Part shown: positions 1 through 12,143 of the stretch, piece by piece
Layout: the number at the start of each line of letters is the position of its first letter
How positions within the stretch are numbered: position 1 is the first letter of the stretch
Assembly: GCF_033568475.1 (NCBI RefSeq)
Contig: NC_133120.1
Coordinates: 83,160,151-83,224,150 of the forward strand
Direction of reading: 5' to 3'
Source of the DNA: Henckelia pumila
Lineage: Eukaryota; Streptophyta; Magnoliopsida; Lamiales; Gesneriaceae
Length of the DNA: 64,000 nucleotides
Notes under the pieces: model-generated
What the model was told of the DNA's origin: nothing
Database searches by the model: none
The model's input: the letters and a program-made list of their open reading frames with translations, nothing else
Position numbers and translations under genes: made by a program

Positions 1-132
1 TGCGGTGAATAACCGATGCTCTATCTTAAGATATAATAGGAAAATTGTTGTTTTGAGACTTTAGATCTTGATTCGATGAAAGAAGCAATTATTTCTAACA
101 TTATCTCTAACATGATCCATTGTCGAGAAAAC

Positions 133-135
<3 letters not shown>

Positions 136-167
<32 letters not shown>
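136..167. repeat. (TA)n microsatellite
   Basis: Uninterrupted alternating T and A, about 31 bases. A second TA tract at about 328-344 lies on the other side of the hairpin element at 166-330. Confidence 0.9.
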
Positions 168-172
<5 letters not shown>

Positions 173-330
173 TTTTTTTTAAGTGTCTACCTATCATGCC
201 AACTATCATGTCCATCAATGATGTGACACTATTCTATTGGACCACATCTTTATCACATCCAATAAAATAATGCCACATCATTGGTGAGCATGGTAGTGGG
301 CATGATAGGTGGGCACTTGAAAGAAACTAT
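166..330. mobile_element. MITE-like hairpin element embedded in (TA)n
   Basis: The two ends are imperfect inverted repeats. The left arm reads AAGTGTCTACCTATCATGCC from 181; the right arm, read in reverse complement, is AAGTGCCCACCTATCATGCC. Pairing continues inward for roughly 60 bases through GATGTG on both sides. No ORF is present. Both flanks are TA dinucleotide runs, so any TA target duplication cannot be separated from the microsatellite. It resembles the elements at 35921-36043 and 50266-50409 in setting and terminal sequence. Confidence 0.65.
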
Positions 331-344
331 ATATATATATATAT

Positions 345-1461
345 GAATTTTTAGTACTTGTGTGAATCATCTAATTTTCTAAAATCTTCTACTAAATTAC
401 TCATTAATATTTTGTGATTTTGTCTAAGTTGGCTAATTAATTACATACATACATACATACATATGGTGCTGTATATGTTGTTTGTATCGGTCCCGTTTGA
501 TGAATATTAATTAATAATTAATGCCACTCGATCTTTTATTTCATCACTGTAGATAAGGTTGAGAATGAAACCGGAGAATATGAACAAACCAAATTTTGAG
601 GCTCATGGAATTCAGCCGCCATGACAACTTACGTAGCCGCCAATATTGCTAGCTTATGATCGTATTCGATCCGTTGCTATTTGTATTCCATATTGTTGGT
701 ATAGATGTCCCACAAAGTTATCTTTAGAGAAAGATTGTCTGAGAGGCATTAATGAGAGCGAGTGATCAACTATGAGTAGTTCAACACATAACGGTGTCAT
801 TGTGGGTGTGGAGAATTGTCCGAGCGTGGAGACATTAACGGATGTGACTCGACTATGGGTAGTCCAACACACACCAGTGTCTCCAATCGATTTGAGAACT
901 CACCTCAAAACCTAGCTTGAAGATGAAAGATTGTCCTTTTAGGAGCTATTTCGATTAATGTACTCAAGAGTTGTTTGGCTTTTGTTTTGAGCCGTACCAA
1001 GAAGATAATATTGTTTATAAATAATAAAAAAAACATATTTATTCGGTTTGTTTTTTAGGCAAATGAATGTTTGAAGTCACAGATTTTTTTTATTACGTGA
1101 GAATCTATGGTCGTTATTCGTTATACTGTGTATTAGATAAATGTTTAAGATAATAAAACGGTTTACGCTAACTAAATAAACCATACTGTGCGATAAATTT
1201 GTTCAAAAATATGTTAGTAAAAGAAATCGAACCCCTAATTATTTATAGATCAAATACTCATTTACTTTATCAATTTAAACATCGATGAAGAAGACATAGA
1301 CTGTTTTTTCCAACAAAAAAAATATACACAAGACATGGATTCATATGGTAGTGGTGGGGCATAAACTAAGGCTAGTTTGAAAATGTTTTTTTAAAAAAAT
1401 AGCCGAAAGGTCAGACTAGGTGGCTTAGTGGAACAGCCTCCAACCCCACCAAAACAATGCC
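345..1461. other. AT-rich region upstream of the peroxidase gene, no gene seen
   Basis: No supportable ORF. It contains a short (ATAC)n run at about 444-463. At about 690-960 there is a stretch beginning TGTTGGTATAGATGTCCCAC, with two related phrases around 'gtagttcaacacata' and 'gtagtccaacacaca'. That style is common in plant LTR or TRIM remnants, but I found no matching second end or target duplication, so it is left unclassified. Confidence 0.5.
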
Positions 1462-1469
1462 TATATATA
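1462..1469 (+). promoter_or_regulatory. TATA box of the peroxidase gene
   Basis: TATATATA lies in 'gcctatatatacac', about 94 bases before the start codon at 1556. This leaves a 5' leader of about 60 bases if transcription starts the usual 30 bases downstream. No cis elements specific to peroxidase regulation were identified. Confidence 0.6.
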
Positions 1470-1555
1470 CACTTACATACACAACACACTTCTTCATTCA
1501 AATACACCATTATACATATATCATACTTTAATTACTCTGTATAAATTAAGCCAAT

Positions 1556-3402
1556 ATGGCCATCCATTGCAAATGTAACTTTGCTGCAACTTTCATCCTT
1601 TTCTTCTTACCGTTACTCTTCCAGCAGTTTTATTCTGGTAAATGTCTCCGTTTCTTATTTTATTCACATTAATTAATTAAATGATTAACATATATATACA
1701 TCAATGACTTTCTTTTATACTACATTACCAATTTTTAAGCTTCATTTTTTTTAATGTTAGTTTGTAACTAATATATAGCACTAATTAATTAATATTTTGT
1801 ATATCATTTTTAAAATAAGGCGAAAGCCAGCTGCAGTTGAATTACTACTCGGAGAGTTGCCCCAAGGCCGAAGAAATCATAAAGGAAGAAGTCACCAAAT
1901 TATACCATAAGCATGGAAACACCGCTGTTTCCTGGATCAGAAATCTATTCCATGACTGCATGGTTAAGGTCATCATCCATTTATTCTACGTTAACTAATT
2001 AAAATTTCATTTGATTTTACGATTTCATTACTACCCGTATTCAAGATCCAACGGCCATAACGCGCATATTTGGTGTCGTGTTTGAATATGTGAACCTTAT
2101 GACTTCTAATGTACAATCTGGCACGTACAAAGATATAACCTTAATTATATATATACATGGGTCGAGTTAACCGCTTGTTTTATATGCATGTAGTCGTGCG
2201 ATGCGTCGCTGTTGTTGGACAATGCAAATGGCGTAGAATCGGAGAAGACATCATCAAGAAACTTTGGGATGAGGAATTTTAAGTACATCAAAACAATCAA
2301 GGATGCACTTGAAGCCCGATGCCCACTCACTGTTTCTTGTGCTGACATTGTGGCTCTTTCAGCCAGAGATGGTGCCGTTTTGGTAAGATTATATCAAGAT
2401 ATATATATGAAATAAATTAAATTTCTATATGAGGGTTTGAATTATTATTATTAGTTTTCCTATTTAAGTGAGTGTATGATCAAGGCCGTGACTTCTTTTT
2501 TGTTTTGGAATTATTGTATATTATAGTTGGGAGGGCCGCATGTTGAGATGAAGACAGGGAGAAAGGATAGCAAAGTAAGCTATGTGGAAGAAATTGAAAA
2601 CTTTATCCCAAATCACAATGATACCATGTCTTTGGTTCTTTCAAGATTCCAATCAATTGGTGTTGACACCGAAGGAACCGTTGCTCTTTTAGGTAAACTT
2701 TTTTTTTTTTAATTTTTAAATGTTAGATGTACAATTTGTAATGTACATCTTAGTTAATTTACACCATTACTTAAAATTCCCTCATTTGCTTCATTAAATA
2801 CAAAACTACTGATAATGATAAAAAAATAAATATCTAGTTGGTCAAGAAAATTTTGTAATTAATAAATAAGGTTTAAACCAAGGTGTACACTAAGATGTAC
2901 ATATAGCATTACTCTTAAAAAAACATACATCAATCAATAGTTAGATGTAATTTAGGCTGCATTTGGATGAGTATTTTAAAAAAATTCTTTGACAGGTGCA
3001 CACTCGATAGGACGAGTTCATTGCGCAAACATCGTCCACCGGCTTTATCCAAACATCGACCCGACATTGGACCCGGACTATGCCGAGTACCTCAAAGGGC
3101 GATGCCCGTCTCCCAATCCTGATCCGAGGGCTGTGGAGTATGCAAGAAATGATCGCATAACCCCGATGATCCTCGATAATATGTACTACAAGAATGTTCT
3201 GAATCATAGAGGATTATTAGTCATTGATCAACAATTGGTTTCGGATCCTAATACGTATCCGTTCGTGGTGAAGATGGCGTCGGATAATGCCTATTTCCAC
3301 GAGCATTTTTCAAGGGCTCTACTTGTTTTATCGGAAAATAATCCGATCACGGGGGATGAAGGAGAGATTAGAGCGGATTGTCGGTATGTTAAGCAAGCAT
3401 AA
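1556..3402 (+). CDS. PER21: Class III secretory peroxidase, PER21-like (five exons)
   Basis: Haem peroxidase (donor:H2O2 oxidoreductase, EC 1.11.1.7), expected in the cell wall or vacuole. Predicted exons are 1556-1637, 1820-1968, 2194-2382, 2527-2692 and 2996-3402. All introns are GT-AG and the frame closes to 330 residues, the usual family size. Residues 1-28 form a hydrophobic signal peptide; mature protein starts near QLQLNYY. The distal site is R68 and H72 in RNLFHDC; the proximal haem ligand is H198 in GAHSIGRVHC. All eight conserved cysteines are visible (41, 74, 79, the CPLTVSC pair, 205, the GRC and the ADC near the end). Motifs CADIVALSARDG and IPNHND match what I recall of Arabidopsis peroxidase 21 and its orthologues. 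Oddities: there are four introns rather than the commoner three, one lying just after the signal peptide, and intron 4 holds MITE-like DNA. It looks intact. The orthology is from memory, not a search. Confidence 0.93.
2718..2930. mobile_element. MITE-like inverted repeat in peroxidase intron 4
   Basis: The left part reads ATGTACATCTTAGTTAATTT and the right part, in reverse complement, reads ATGTACATCTTAGTGTACACC, so intron 4 can fold on itself. The outer right end reads AAGAGTAATGCTATATGTAC in reverse complement, nearly the same as the sequence at 52464-52488. No ORF. It makes this the longest intron of the gene (303 bases). Exact borders and target duplication are unclear. Confidence 0.5.
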
Positions 3403-4646
3403 ATGAAACGTTTGGGTTTTATTTTTGGTCTTTTTCCATTACATGTCAAAAGGTTTATTAATGTTCTTGGGCCACTAATGAATGGTGATGGCCTTGTGTG
3501 TCGGGTGAAAGGTCCACTGTATTTTGGGACTTTAAATTAAATATATACACGTTTATACTACGTACTATTACTTTATGTGAATTACAGAGCTTTAGTTATT
3601 GCATTATATAAATATATTAATAATAATTAATGTTTATTTTTTTACTATTATAAGATGAATGATTATTATTATTTCGTCTTATGAATTATTTATTTTTTGT
3701 TAATTATTATAATAAAAAGATGTTATAAAATCACTTTAACATCTTATATTTAAACATGAAATCGTATAGATTGGTTTAAATAAGTTTAGATAAATACTTA
3801 GATAAACACTATATATCAGTTGAATAATTTGTGGTAGGGGCTTTTGATTGTTGACGTGGCCGACGTTTGTCAGCCCGGCCCTTATATTTCTTATAAAATT
3901 GTATTTTTATAGATTTTTTTTGGAAAAATGTCATTATAATTTGAATTTATTTCCAAGGTGGCCATATAAAACACAACATATTTATTGCAATTTTCTAGTT
4001 GGATATTTTAAAGAAAAATTCACTTAATTTTTCATGCCAACTCAATATCAGCTCATATTTATCATAATATCATTATAAACTTGTTTTTAGTGTGTGAGCC
4101 TCGATAGTTTATTTACACATTAACTAAAATTTTTGAAAAACAAACATGTTTACGGGGTTGAAAAATCTTGAAGTTCATGATACCTAGACTTCGTTTAGAC
4201 ATGTATTTATAAAATGTTTTTATAAAAATTATTTTTTAAAAGTTGTTTTAAGAATAAATATTTGTCAAGATAACTATTATATAAAAATATTTTAACATTT
4301 TAAAAGTAATGTCGTTTAATTTGTAATTAGTCAATGTGATTGGAATTTAATATAGGTAAACCTCATAAAATCATATTTATACGTGCTTTGATCCCTTATT
4401 TTTCTTTTCTCTATCCAATAATTAGTAAGATAATAAAAGAATGCGTGCGTGTTGATTTTCTTGCAAGTGACATGATAGCTGTGTTGCTGTTGACTGTCAC
4501 CCACATGCCATCGGATGTGTCACATACTTTTCTTATTTTTATTTATTAAGTAGAAAATAATTGAATGCTACTGCGGATAAATGGATCATGATGGCTAGCC
4601 TTGGCATGTCCACTCCATTTTTTATTTTATTCCAATCCAAATTATG
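3403..4646. other. Peroxidase 3' flank and AT-rich spacer, no gene seen
   Basis: The first 150-200 bases are the likely 3' UTR; no single polyadenylation signal stands out among many AATAAA-like strings. The rest is AT-rich with only short chance ORFs. No repeat or RNA gene was recognised. Confidence 0.6.
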
Positions 4647-4764
4647 AATGAAACGTTATTTCCCTTTCCAACAACATTACTGAAACATCTAGACCTTCTT
4701 AAAACAATGAAACATTATTTCCCTTTCCAACAACATTACTGAAACATCTAAACCTTTTTAAAAC
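4647..4764. repeat. 59-bp tandem duplication spanning a host/LTR junction
   Basis: Copies at 4647-4705 and 4706-4764 differ at only a few bases. Each unit contains 34 bases of flank ending in ATTAC followed by the first 25 bases of the LTR edge (TGAAACATCTARACC). Both copies therefore show a plausible left border (4681 or 4740) for the chromovirus. The duplication must have arisen after insertion or during its repair. Confidence 0.8.
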
Positions 4765-7559
4765 TTAAATTCGGATTTTTTTTATTATAATAACAATACA
4801 TATATGCTCATACATATATGTATCATATTTAAAACCAATTACTGCTACACGTAGCAATTAAAATACTACTTCTTAGTAATAACTTAAATAAAAATAAACA
4901 AATAAATAATTAAAAAGGGTTTCATGCATGAAACAAAAATAATAAATAATACATGTTTGAAACTCTCATATGGGGAAATAATAAAATAGAAATATGCAAC
5001 TTGTTTTAAAAACTCAACGTCATAAAAATAAATGTATCTTAAAACATCATCTAAAAACTGCAACGGTCACGGGGCCACTGTTCCGTGAGCTCATACATCC
5101 TCACCACCGATAGGAGCTACATTAGTATCATCTGACTCACCTGCACCATATAAGCGTAGTGAGCCTAGGGGCTCAACATGTCTAAACTTGGATATCAAGG
5201 TTTAAACTAATGCATCACATAATCATACTAATACATATACATGATACATGAGCATGCATGAAAACATTTTTCATAACATAAATGCTGAATCATAAATCTT
5301 AAGCATAAACATCATCTTTCTTCATCATACATAACATAGTTGAGCATGGTATTTTTGAAACAGTCTGTGGTCCTATCCGTAAGTGTGACGCTTATCTGTG
5401 CCGACTGATCAGTCTCATGAACCAACGTACGTGGCGGTGATAAATCACCTCCTATGTTAGTAAACTACCTCATAAATCATATATCATATGGTGGATAACC
5501 GCCCTTATGTCACACTATTTTAATTTCCATCAAGAAAATATTTTTGTTCAACTCATACATAATCATAATCATATCATATAAAATTTCATGAATGCATGCA
5601 CTGAAAATTTGTCTGTAATATATATTTAATTGATTTTTTCATAATAAATATACTTATACTTAAAATATAAACTTCATGCATAAAAATAATTAAATATATA
5701 TTCCGAACTTAGTTATTTTTTATGGGTTGGTCCAGACTCTGGTCACTCACTCTAAGCCCATTAAACTTAAATAAGAGCCCAATTATCATATTTTATCCCA
5801 AATAACTTAACTAAACTTAACTGGACCTAAATAAAAATATTTAAACCCATTAACTTAAATAAACCCAATAAGACACTAGACTGGCCCAAAAATCCTCTGA
5901 CTGACCCAAAAATTCCTACGGGCTCCCAAGCCCATAAAAATCATTGGGCTATATTAAATAAATTATTTAAAGCTCAAAATAAAATTATTTGGAAGCCCAA
6001 ATAATTTTATTTCTAATTAATTGGCCCAAAAACCAATTAAAACCTTAAACACTTAAAAATTAAAAATACTCGAGCCCGGCCCACCTAACCCGGACCCAGA
6101 CCGACCTGAACCGACCCAAAAATTACCAGACCCGATCCAGGCCCCAAGACCCGACCCGGACCTGCCCAAAACCCTAAACCTGTTTCCCTCTTGTTTCTTA
6201 CTCTCGGCTGCGACCAGCTTTTGTTCATAGGCATTGGCCGCCCTACTCCGGCCACCAAATGGCCGGAGAACCACCACCTAAACCTAGAAGACTTCAAGAC
6301 GTTTCCAGAAAGCTAAAAATCAGCCCAAACGGAGTCCTAACGAAGGAAAACGAACCAAAACAAAATCTGCCTAATTTCTGCTCGTGCGCTGCGCGCGACG
6401 CCGAACTTCCGGCCATTCGGCCGCCCAACTCCGACCATCACTGGCTAGAGAACTACCTGAGATAACTTCCTCTATGTCTTGGGATTGTAACCGATTTGGA
6501 ATCACCCTCAAACCCGTCCTATACAGTGCACACGAACTATTCTCCCAAAACCGCTCAAACTGTGACCTTCTATGCAACCAGAAGATATTGTTTCGGTTCA
6601 GACTAACCTTGGCTCAAACCACTCAAACCACTCAACCCTAAGGCACCCTAGGACACCCCTTTACCGAGCCCCAGCCTCTGGACCATACCATGTTTGGCAA
6701 AAACGTTAGTCATGACCAATCAAGCAAGAACATGCATCAATACAAGGCATACATGCATAAACTCGAAATTTCCATGAAAAATCTGAAATAAAACACATCA
6801 TGCAAGAGTAATAGCTTATATGGTGGCCAAATAAAAGTTTTAGACATGCCTTTTAATCTTTGAATGGAGATTGATGCGTTTACGAGACTCCGGGACGACG
6901 AACGGACCAAAAATCTACGAAGATCAAGCTTGGTCGGCTATGGCTATTGTGATATATGAAGAAAACGTGAAGAAGAGAATGGAGAGAAGGGTGGAGTCGG
7001 CTGATTGAGTTTAGGGTAGGGTAGGCTTTAGTTTTTTAAATTTTGATAATTATGATTAATTTAGGATAATAACTAATATAAATTAATGAGGTAGATAATA
7101 TAACATAAATATAAGATTTTAAACTTTTAAAAATACCTACTAATCTGATATATAATAATAAATCCCGAAATATAATATTAAAGGATTTTTAAAGATTAAT
7201 AAAAGTCATTAAAATGACTTATTTTGGCCAAAAATTAATTCTTAAATAAATATATAAGTAAATACTAAAATTTTCTTGACAAAATACCTTAAAATATTAT
7301 TTTAAGGCTCATAAAACTCATAAAATATTTTTGGCTAAGAATTTTGGTATCTCGTCAGTCCGCGGTCCCGTCTACGCGATCAAAATATTAAATTCCTTAA
7401 AAATCTAGAATTTCCATAATTATGGGTTAAATGCTAAAATAAATTAAATCATGCATATAAATCACATAATATCACATAAATATATTTAACCCTTAATTAA
7501 AAATTAATTTCTCTTAATTATGCATGCGAATTTACGTTTTAAAATTTTCGGGTGTTACA
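4740..7559 (-). repeat. 3' LTR of the chromovirus
   Basis: 2820 bases, TG...CA. It matches base for base, with scattered differences, the sequence at 12144-13849 plus 16773-17891. Small ORFs inside it (about 6053-6641) recur in the other copy only because the LTRs are copies. On the minus strand it starts TGTAACACCCGAAAATTTT, the standard start of this plant family. Confidence 0.88.
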
Positions 7560-7604
7560 ATTCTCCCCCTCTTAAATTGAATTTCGTCCTCGAAATTAAA
7601 GTAT

Positions 7605-8600
7605 TTACTCGAATAACTCCGGGTAGCGAGTCCTCATGTCTGCCTCGGTCTCCCAAGTGGCTTCCTTCTCCGAATGATTCTGCCACTGGACTTTGACCAT
7701 CGGTATGACCCGCGTCCTCAATCTCCGCTCCTCTCTGGCTAGGATCTGAACAGGCCTCAAATCAAATACTAGATCCGATGCTAACAGCAAAGGCTCGTAA
7801 TCTAGTACATGCACCGGATTCGAGACGTATCTCCGAAGCATGGATACATGGAAGACGTTGTGCACTGCTGCAAGTCCTGGTGGCAAAGCCAAACGGTAGG
7901 CCAACGTGCCAACTCTCTCCAAGATCTCAAAAGACCCAATATACCTCGGATTCAGCTTACCTCTTTGACCAAATCTCATCGCCCCTTTCATAGGTGATAT
8001 CTTCAGAAACACATGATCGCCAACAGCAAATTCGAGATCCCGTCGTTGAGTATCAGCATAACTCTTCTGACGACTCTGAGCAGTCCTCATACGATTCCGA
8101 ATCTGAATCACAATGTCTACAGTCTGCTGTACAATCTCGGGATCAAGTAGAATCCTCTCGCCAACCTCATCCTAATGCACAGAGATCTGCATCTCCTCCC
8201 GTAGAGAGCTGCATAAGAAGTCATACCTATAGATGCCTGAAAGCCGTTGTTATAGTTAAACTCCACAACGGCAATCTAGTCTCCCAAGAGCCCTGAAAGT
8301 CGATGACACAAGCTCTCAGTAGATCCTCAAGAACCTGGATCACTCTCTCAGACTGACCATCTGTCTGGGGATGGAACGTTGTACTGAATAATAATCTAGT
8401 CCCCAATGCTGTATGCAAACTCTTTCAGAAAGAAGATGTAAATCTCGGATCCCTATCTGATACTATCGACACTGGTATGACATGCAGTCTAACAATCTCC
8501 TTGATATAAAGCTCTGCATACTGTGTCAACGAGTAAGTAGTCCTTACCGGCAAGAAATGAGCTGACTTGGTGAGTCTATCCACGATCACCCATCTAGTTC
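7605..8600 (-). pseudogene. Chromovirus integrase C-terminus and chromodomain, frameshifted
   Basis: Read on the minus strand from about 8600: [16 protein letters not shown], then [11 protein letters not shown] with the second catalytic Asp, then FHPQTDGQSERVIQ with the catalytic Glu. These belong to the DDE integrase core of Ty3/gypsy elements. The frame is lost after GSWETRLPL (about 8275). It resumes in another frame (NNGFQASIGM), then shifts again before VVQ/VIQIRNRM. The last 168 residues (8111-7605) are open and carry the RGKLNPRYIGSFEI segment, HNVFHVSMLRRY, and a chromodomain-like end, VKVQWQNHSEKEATWE, before the stop at 7605. The first catalytic Asp and the zinc-binding domain are missing upstream. 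It cannot encode a working integrase. Confidence 0.85.
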
Positions 8601-10567
8601 CTAAGTTTCAGTATCCCAAAAGTCATGCTTCTGCTGCGTACTCTGATAAACAAAATATTAACTTTATTAATCATTTTTTCCTAAACACAACAATCACACT
8701 ATGCCAAAACTTGACTGATTTTATATGCTTATACACTCTACTTATCAATTCTCCAACATTCATGAGCCGAACTTTTGTTCCCAAGTTTACTTATTAAAGC
8801 ATATGATTACAATATCAACATCAATAAATTCAACTTTTAAAGCTTATCTACACTCTAGCCTTCTATAACAAGTTAAACATCTTTCAGTCGAACATCTGCC
8901 ATTCATCACAATTTTCTTCAACTTATCCATTTACCAATACACTTTCAACTATCGAACGCTTGAAAATCTTAAATCTCGAGTGCTATAAATCCATGAAACC
9001 CAAAAAGTGAATTTAGTGTCAAACGTCATGCACAACATAAATTCTCCTAACGTCAGGAATATGCTTAAAATATATGAATTCTAATTCTGTGGTTAGTTTA
9101 GGCTTAAGGCACTTAGATTTTCCTATTGGAGGAGTGAAATTCCCCGAATAGTATTTACATGTCATCGTCTCTAAATAGCATAATAATATAACATTCAATA
9201 GTTAATTCCATATCATTTCCTAGTTGCCTCTATTTATAGTCCATGGAATTTGAACTCCTCAAAATCTAAATACTAAGTCAATTACCTAATAAACTGAATA
9301 ATCCGCTCACAAGTAATACATGTTGGTCCCATGTACAGTCAAAACACAACCAGTACCTTTTTGCTCATGCATCCCAAAAATCTTGGTGGAAACACTCCTA
9401 TAACATGACCCAATAATTCAAATTTATACAACCCAAGGATATTGAAAGAACATCAATACAAATACTTATACAAAATTAATCCCAACGTAAAATGAAAGTA
9501 TCGAGATAACAATTATAATATCAAATTATTACACTGACTCGTGATTATTCCAAGTGTTTCAAATACCCATACGTGCGTAGAACCAACAACACAACTTCAC
9601 AAACTACTCAACTCTTAACAAAAGAAATCACTCCAAAAATATATATTCATATATATCGTCAACTCTTAGGCCATATCTAAAGCTTATATTATACTTGACA
9701 TCGAAACCAAAATTTATAACAATTGTATTATGCCACATCTGACCGATTACACAAACCTATAAAAATTTACACCTTCATCATTCGATCATCACAACATCTA
9801 TAAGTCAGGCTGACAAGTTCCAAAACCTATTTATTTAAATGTAGTGACTTGAACGTCAAACCCAATACAACTTACTTGGTAACACCAACCATGCGACCCT
9901 TAAGTATTATAAAAGATTATCCAATTCTTTATCAAACTAACTCCACAATTATTCTTATTCTCAAAGATTCAAGAACCTAATACAAAACATATTTATCATC
10001 AATTTATACCTCATATAATTAAGAGTACAAACTTAAAACCACAAACCATCAAACTATAACTTTATGGTACAAGTGTCATCTCCAAGAAAATAATGACTTC
10101 TTCGTCAAAGGAAAAACCTTAATAGTTAAATGAATGACAATACGGTATCTGTGAACCCAACTAGCATAATTTGACACATGTGAACTTAATTCCCAAAAAT
10201 ATATACTAGACTCTATAAAGTAATATTTTAAATTCACCAAAGAAGAAAATGATACAACCCTCGATTAATCATTCTTGCGAGGAATCCTACTCTTGCCTCA
10301 AGCAATAATTTTATTGCTATCACAAAAACTTAATGTCTCGTATCGAAATTTACCTTAATTGTTCTATTTATCTCTACACCTTCATAAAAAAAAAATTCTT
10401 GATAGGCCCGCTACCTCTTACCATCACCAACCCAATAATTTACCAATGAAATCATTCTAACTTAAAATCAATAAGTTACTACAAAAAAAATTCAAGTGAC
10501 AACCTAAATATCAAACTTAGTTTCAACAAAATAAAACCAAATTCCCAAATTCAAAATTCCTTGAGGT
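8601..10567. other. Non-coding interior of the chromovirus, origin unknown
   Basis: Where gag, protease, RT and RNase H should lie there is AT-rich DNA with frequent stops in all frames. The change from recognisable integrase to unrelated sequence is abrupt near 8600. I see no TSD-flanked insertion that would explain it. It may be replacement DNA in a non-autonomous derivative or a very old unrelated insertion. Confidence 0.5.
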
Positions 10568-10572
10568 CAACC

Positions 10573-11911
10573 TGTAGCGACCCTTACCTGGATCACCTAC
10601 TAAACAGAACTTAGGCATGCAATTAACTTAATTAAACAGATATCAGAATAAAACTGCGGAAACCAATAACATTATATAATCCCAAGTAAAGGAATCTGTA
10701 ATTATACAATAATATACAACCAAATCGAATAGCTGTATAAACCCAAACAACAGTAATAAAACCTAGACGAAGCTCCAGCTGGCCAACCACTGACTAGCCC
10801 CTCCTGGATCCACCCTCCTCGTCCAATCGCAACCCTGCCCCATGGAATAGGGTGTCCAGAAAATACAGAGTACGAGACGTGAGCATTAAACGCTCAGTGC
10901 GAGAGTATGAGTATACATGCATGCAAAGTGAACTCCCTATAGACTCGAGGTCAAGGATCAGATAACAGAGACAGACCGGGCCCTGGTATGTAGCACGCTG
11001 TGCCGTCGCTTCAGGAGGTGGCTCCCATATCGAGATAACCGTGGAAACGCCGGACCCAAATCGATGGAAGTTCATCCACTAACAGGATAGGGTACAACCC
11101 TACTAACAGACATCTCGAAGGAGATACAGCAAGATGGAAATGAATGCAGCATAATATCATGACATATAAATCATGCAGTCATATAATACATGCATACTCA
11201 GTCAGGATATCTCGAACAGTACTTTCGTACCTCAAAACAGTGAAAGCTCTACCAACTCTAGGTCCACGCCTATAGTCTGCTCTACACTGCCAAATGATAC
11301 TACTATCATTAAAGTGCTCTAAAAGCCTTAACTAAGCTATTGCATACTCCTAAATATTTATAGGGAGCAAAAGCTATACCTTCGTCCGTCGTTAGCCCTT
11401 TGATGTCGATGCCTCCAGAACTTGGGCACGACTCCGCTACGACTACCGAACGCCTCTCCGACCTCCGGACCAAGCCTAAGAAGACTAGAACAACTCGAAT
11501 ATGACTAGAAATAGAGAGGAAATCCGGAATTGGCAAGGAGAAATGAAGCCTCGGCCTTCTATTTATAGACAACGATCGGAGCCTCCGATCCTCGATCGGA
11601 ACGTCCGAACTTCGATCGGAACGTCCGATCCTGCCATCGGAGCTTCCGAAGATCCTGATCTGCCACGTGTCAAAATATCACTTGTTGACTCCAGATAGGG
11701 GTGATCGGAGCCTCCGGTCCTGATCGGAGCTTCCGATCCAACCACATGTCATGCCTGACGTAATATCATCGATGCATCCGATCCTCATCGGAGCTTCCGA
11801 TCCCGATCGGAGCTTCCGATCGTCCCTTCGGAGCTTCCGATCCGTCCAATCCCCAATTTATTTAATTAGCATTAATCCTTTAATTACTCAATTAGGGCAC
11901 GGGCTACTACA
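10573..11911 (-). mobile_element. Solo LTR (TGTAGTAGCCC family), TSD CAACC
   Basis: 1339 bases bounded by TG and CA, with CAACC at 10568-10572 and again at 11912-11916. On the minus strand it starts TGTAGTAGCCC and ends GTCGCTACA. A minus-strand TATA box (TATAAATAG, near 11562-11570) sets the orientation. U3, upstream of it, is full of palindromic copies of GATCGGAGCTTCCGATC. There is no interior sequence, so it is a solo LTR left by recombination. It differs from the TGTAACACCC family around it. ORFs inside it are not supported. Confidence 0.88.
11580..11852. promoter_or_regulatory. Array of palindromic GATCGGAGC/GCTCCGATC motifs in solo-LTR U3
   Basis: At least ten copies of (C)GATCGGAGC-TTCCGATC or half-sites lie between 11573 and 11842, spaced irregularly just upstream (minus strand) of the LTR TATA box. 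Each full copy is nearly self-complementary. The position suggests a clustered transcription-factor site or enhancer; no binding protein is known to me. Confidence 0.5.
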
Positions 11912-12129
11912 CAACCTGTCGTATAACATGTCTTGGGGCATACTGCATCACCACATATTCTTCACGTAAATCGCAATGCATAACTAAGTATTTTAAAACT
12001 TTGATAACATGAAATCTTAAATCATTACATATGCTCCTTATAGATCATAAGAAAAACAATTTAAAACTTACAGACCGATAGTGAGATTTCTGAGCTTCAC
12101 GTGGCAGATGGGCACCCTCCAAGGACCGT

Positions 12130-12141
12130 GCTTTGATATCA
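12130..12141 (-). other. Primer-binding site of the chromovirus
   Basis: The minus strand reads TGATATCAAAGC directly inside the 5' LTR. It differs at two positions from TGGTATCAGAGC, the complement of the 3' end of initiator tRNA-Met used by many plant LTR elements. Confidence 0.65.
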
Positions 12142-12143
12142 AT

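Noticed and set aside
6053..6641. Overlapping ORFs on both strands that recur at 13461-13978 and 16760-16972
   Set aside because: Their conservation is explained by the two LTR copies of one element. They lack domains and overlap each other.
10794..11969. Several 60-93 codon ORFs on both strands
   Set aside because: They lie in a TSD-flanked solo LTR; palindromic repeats there open frames by chance.
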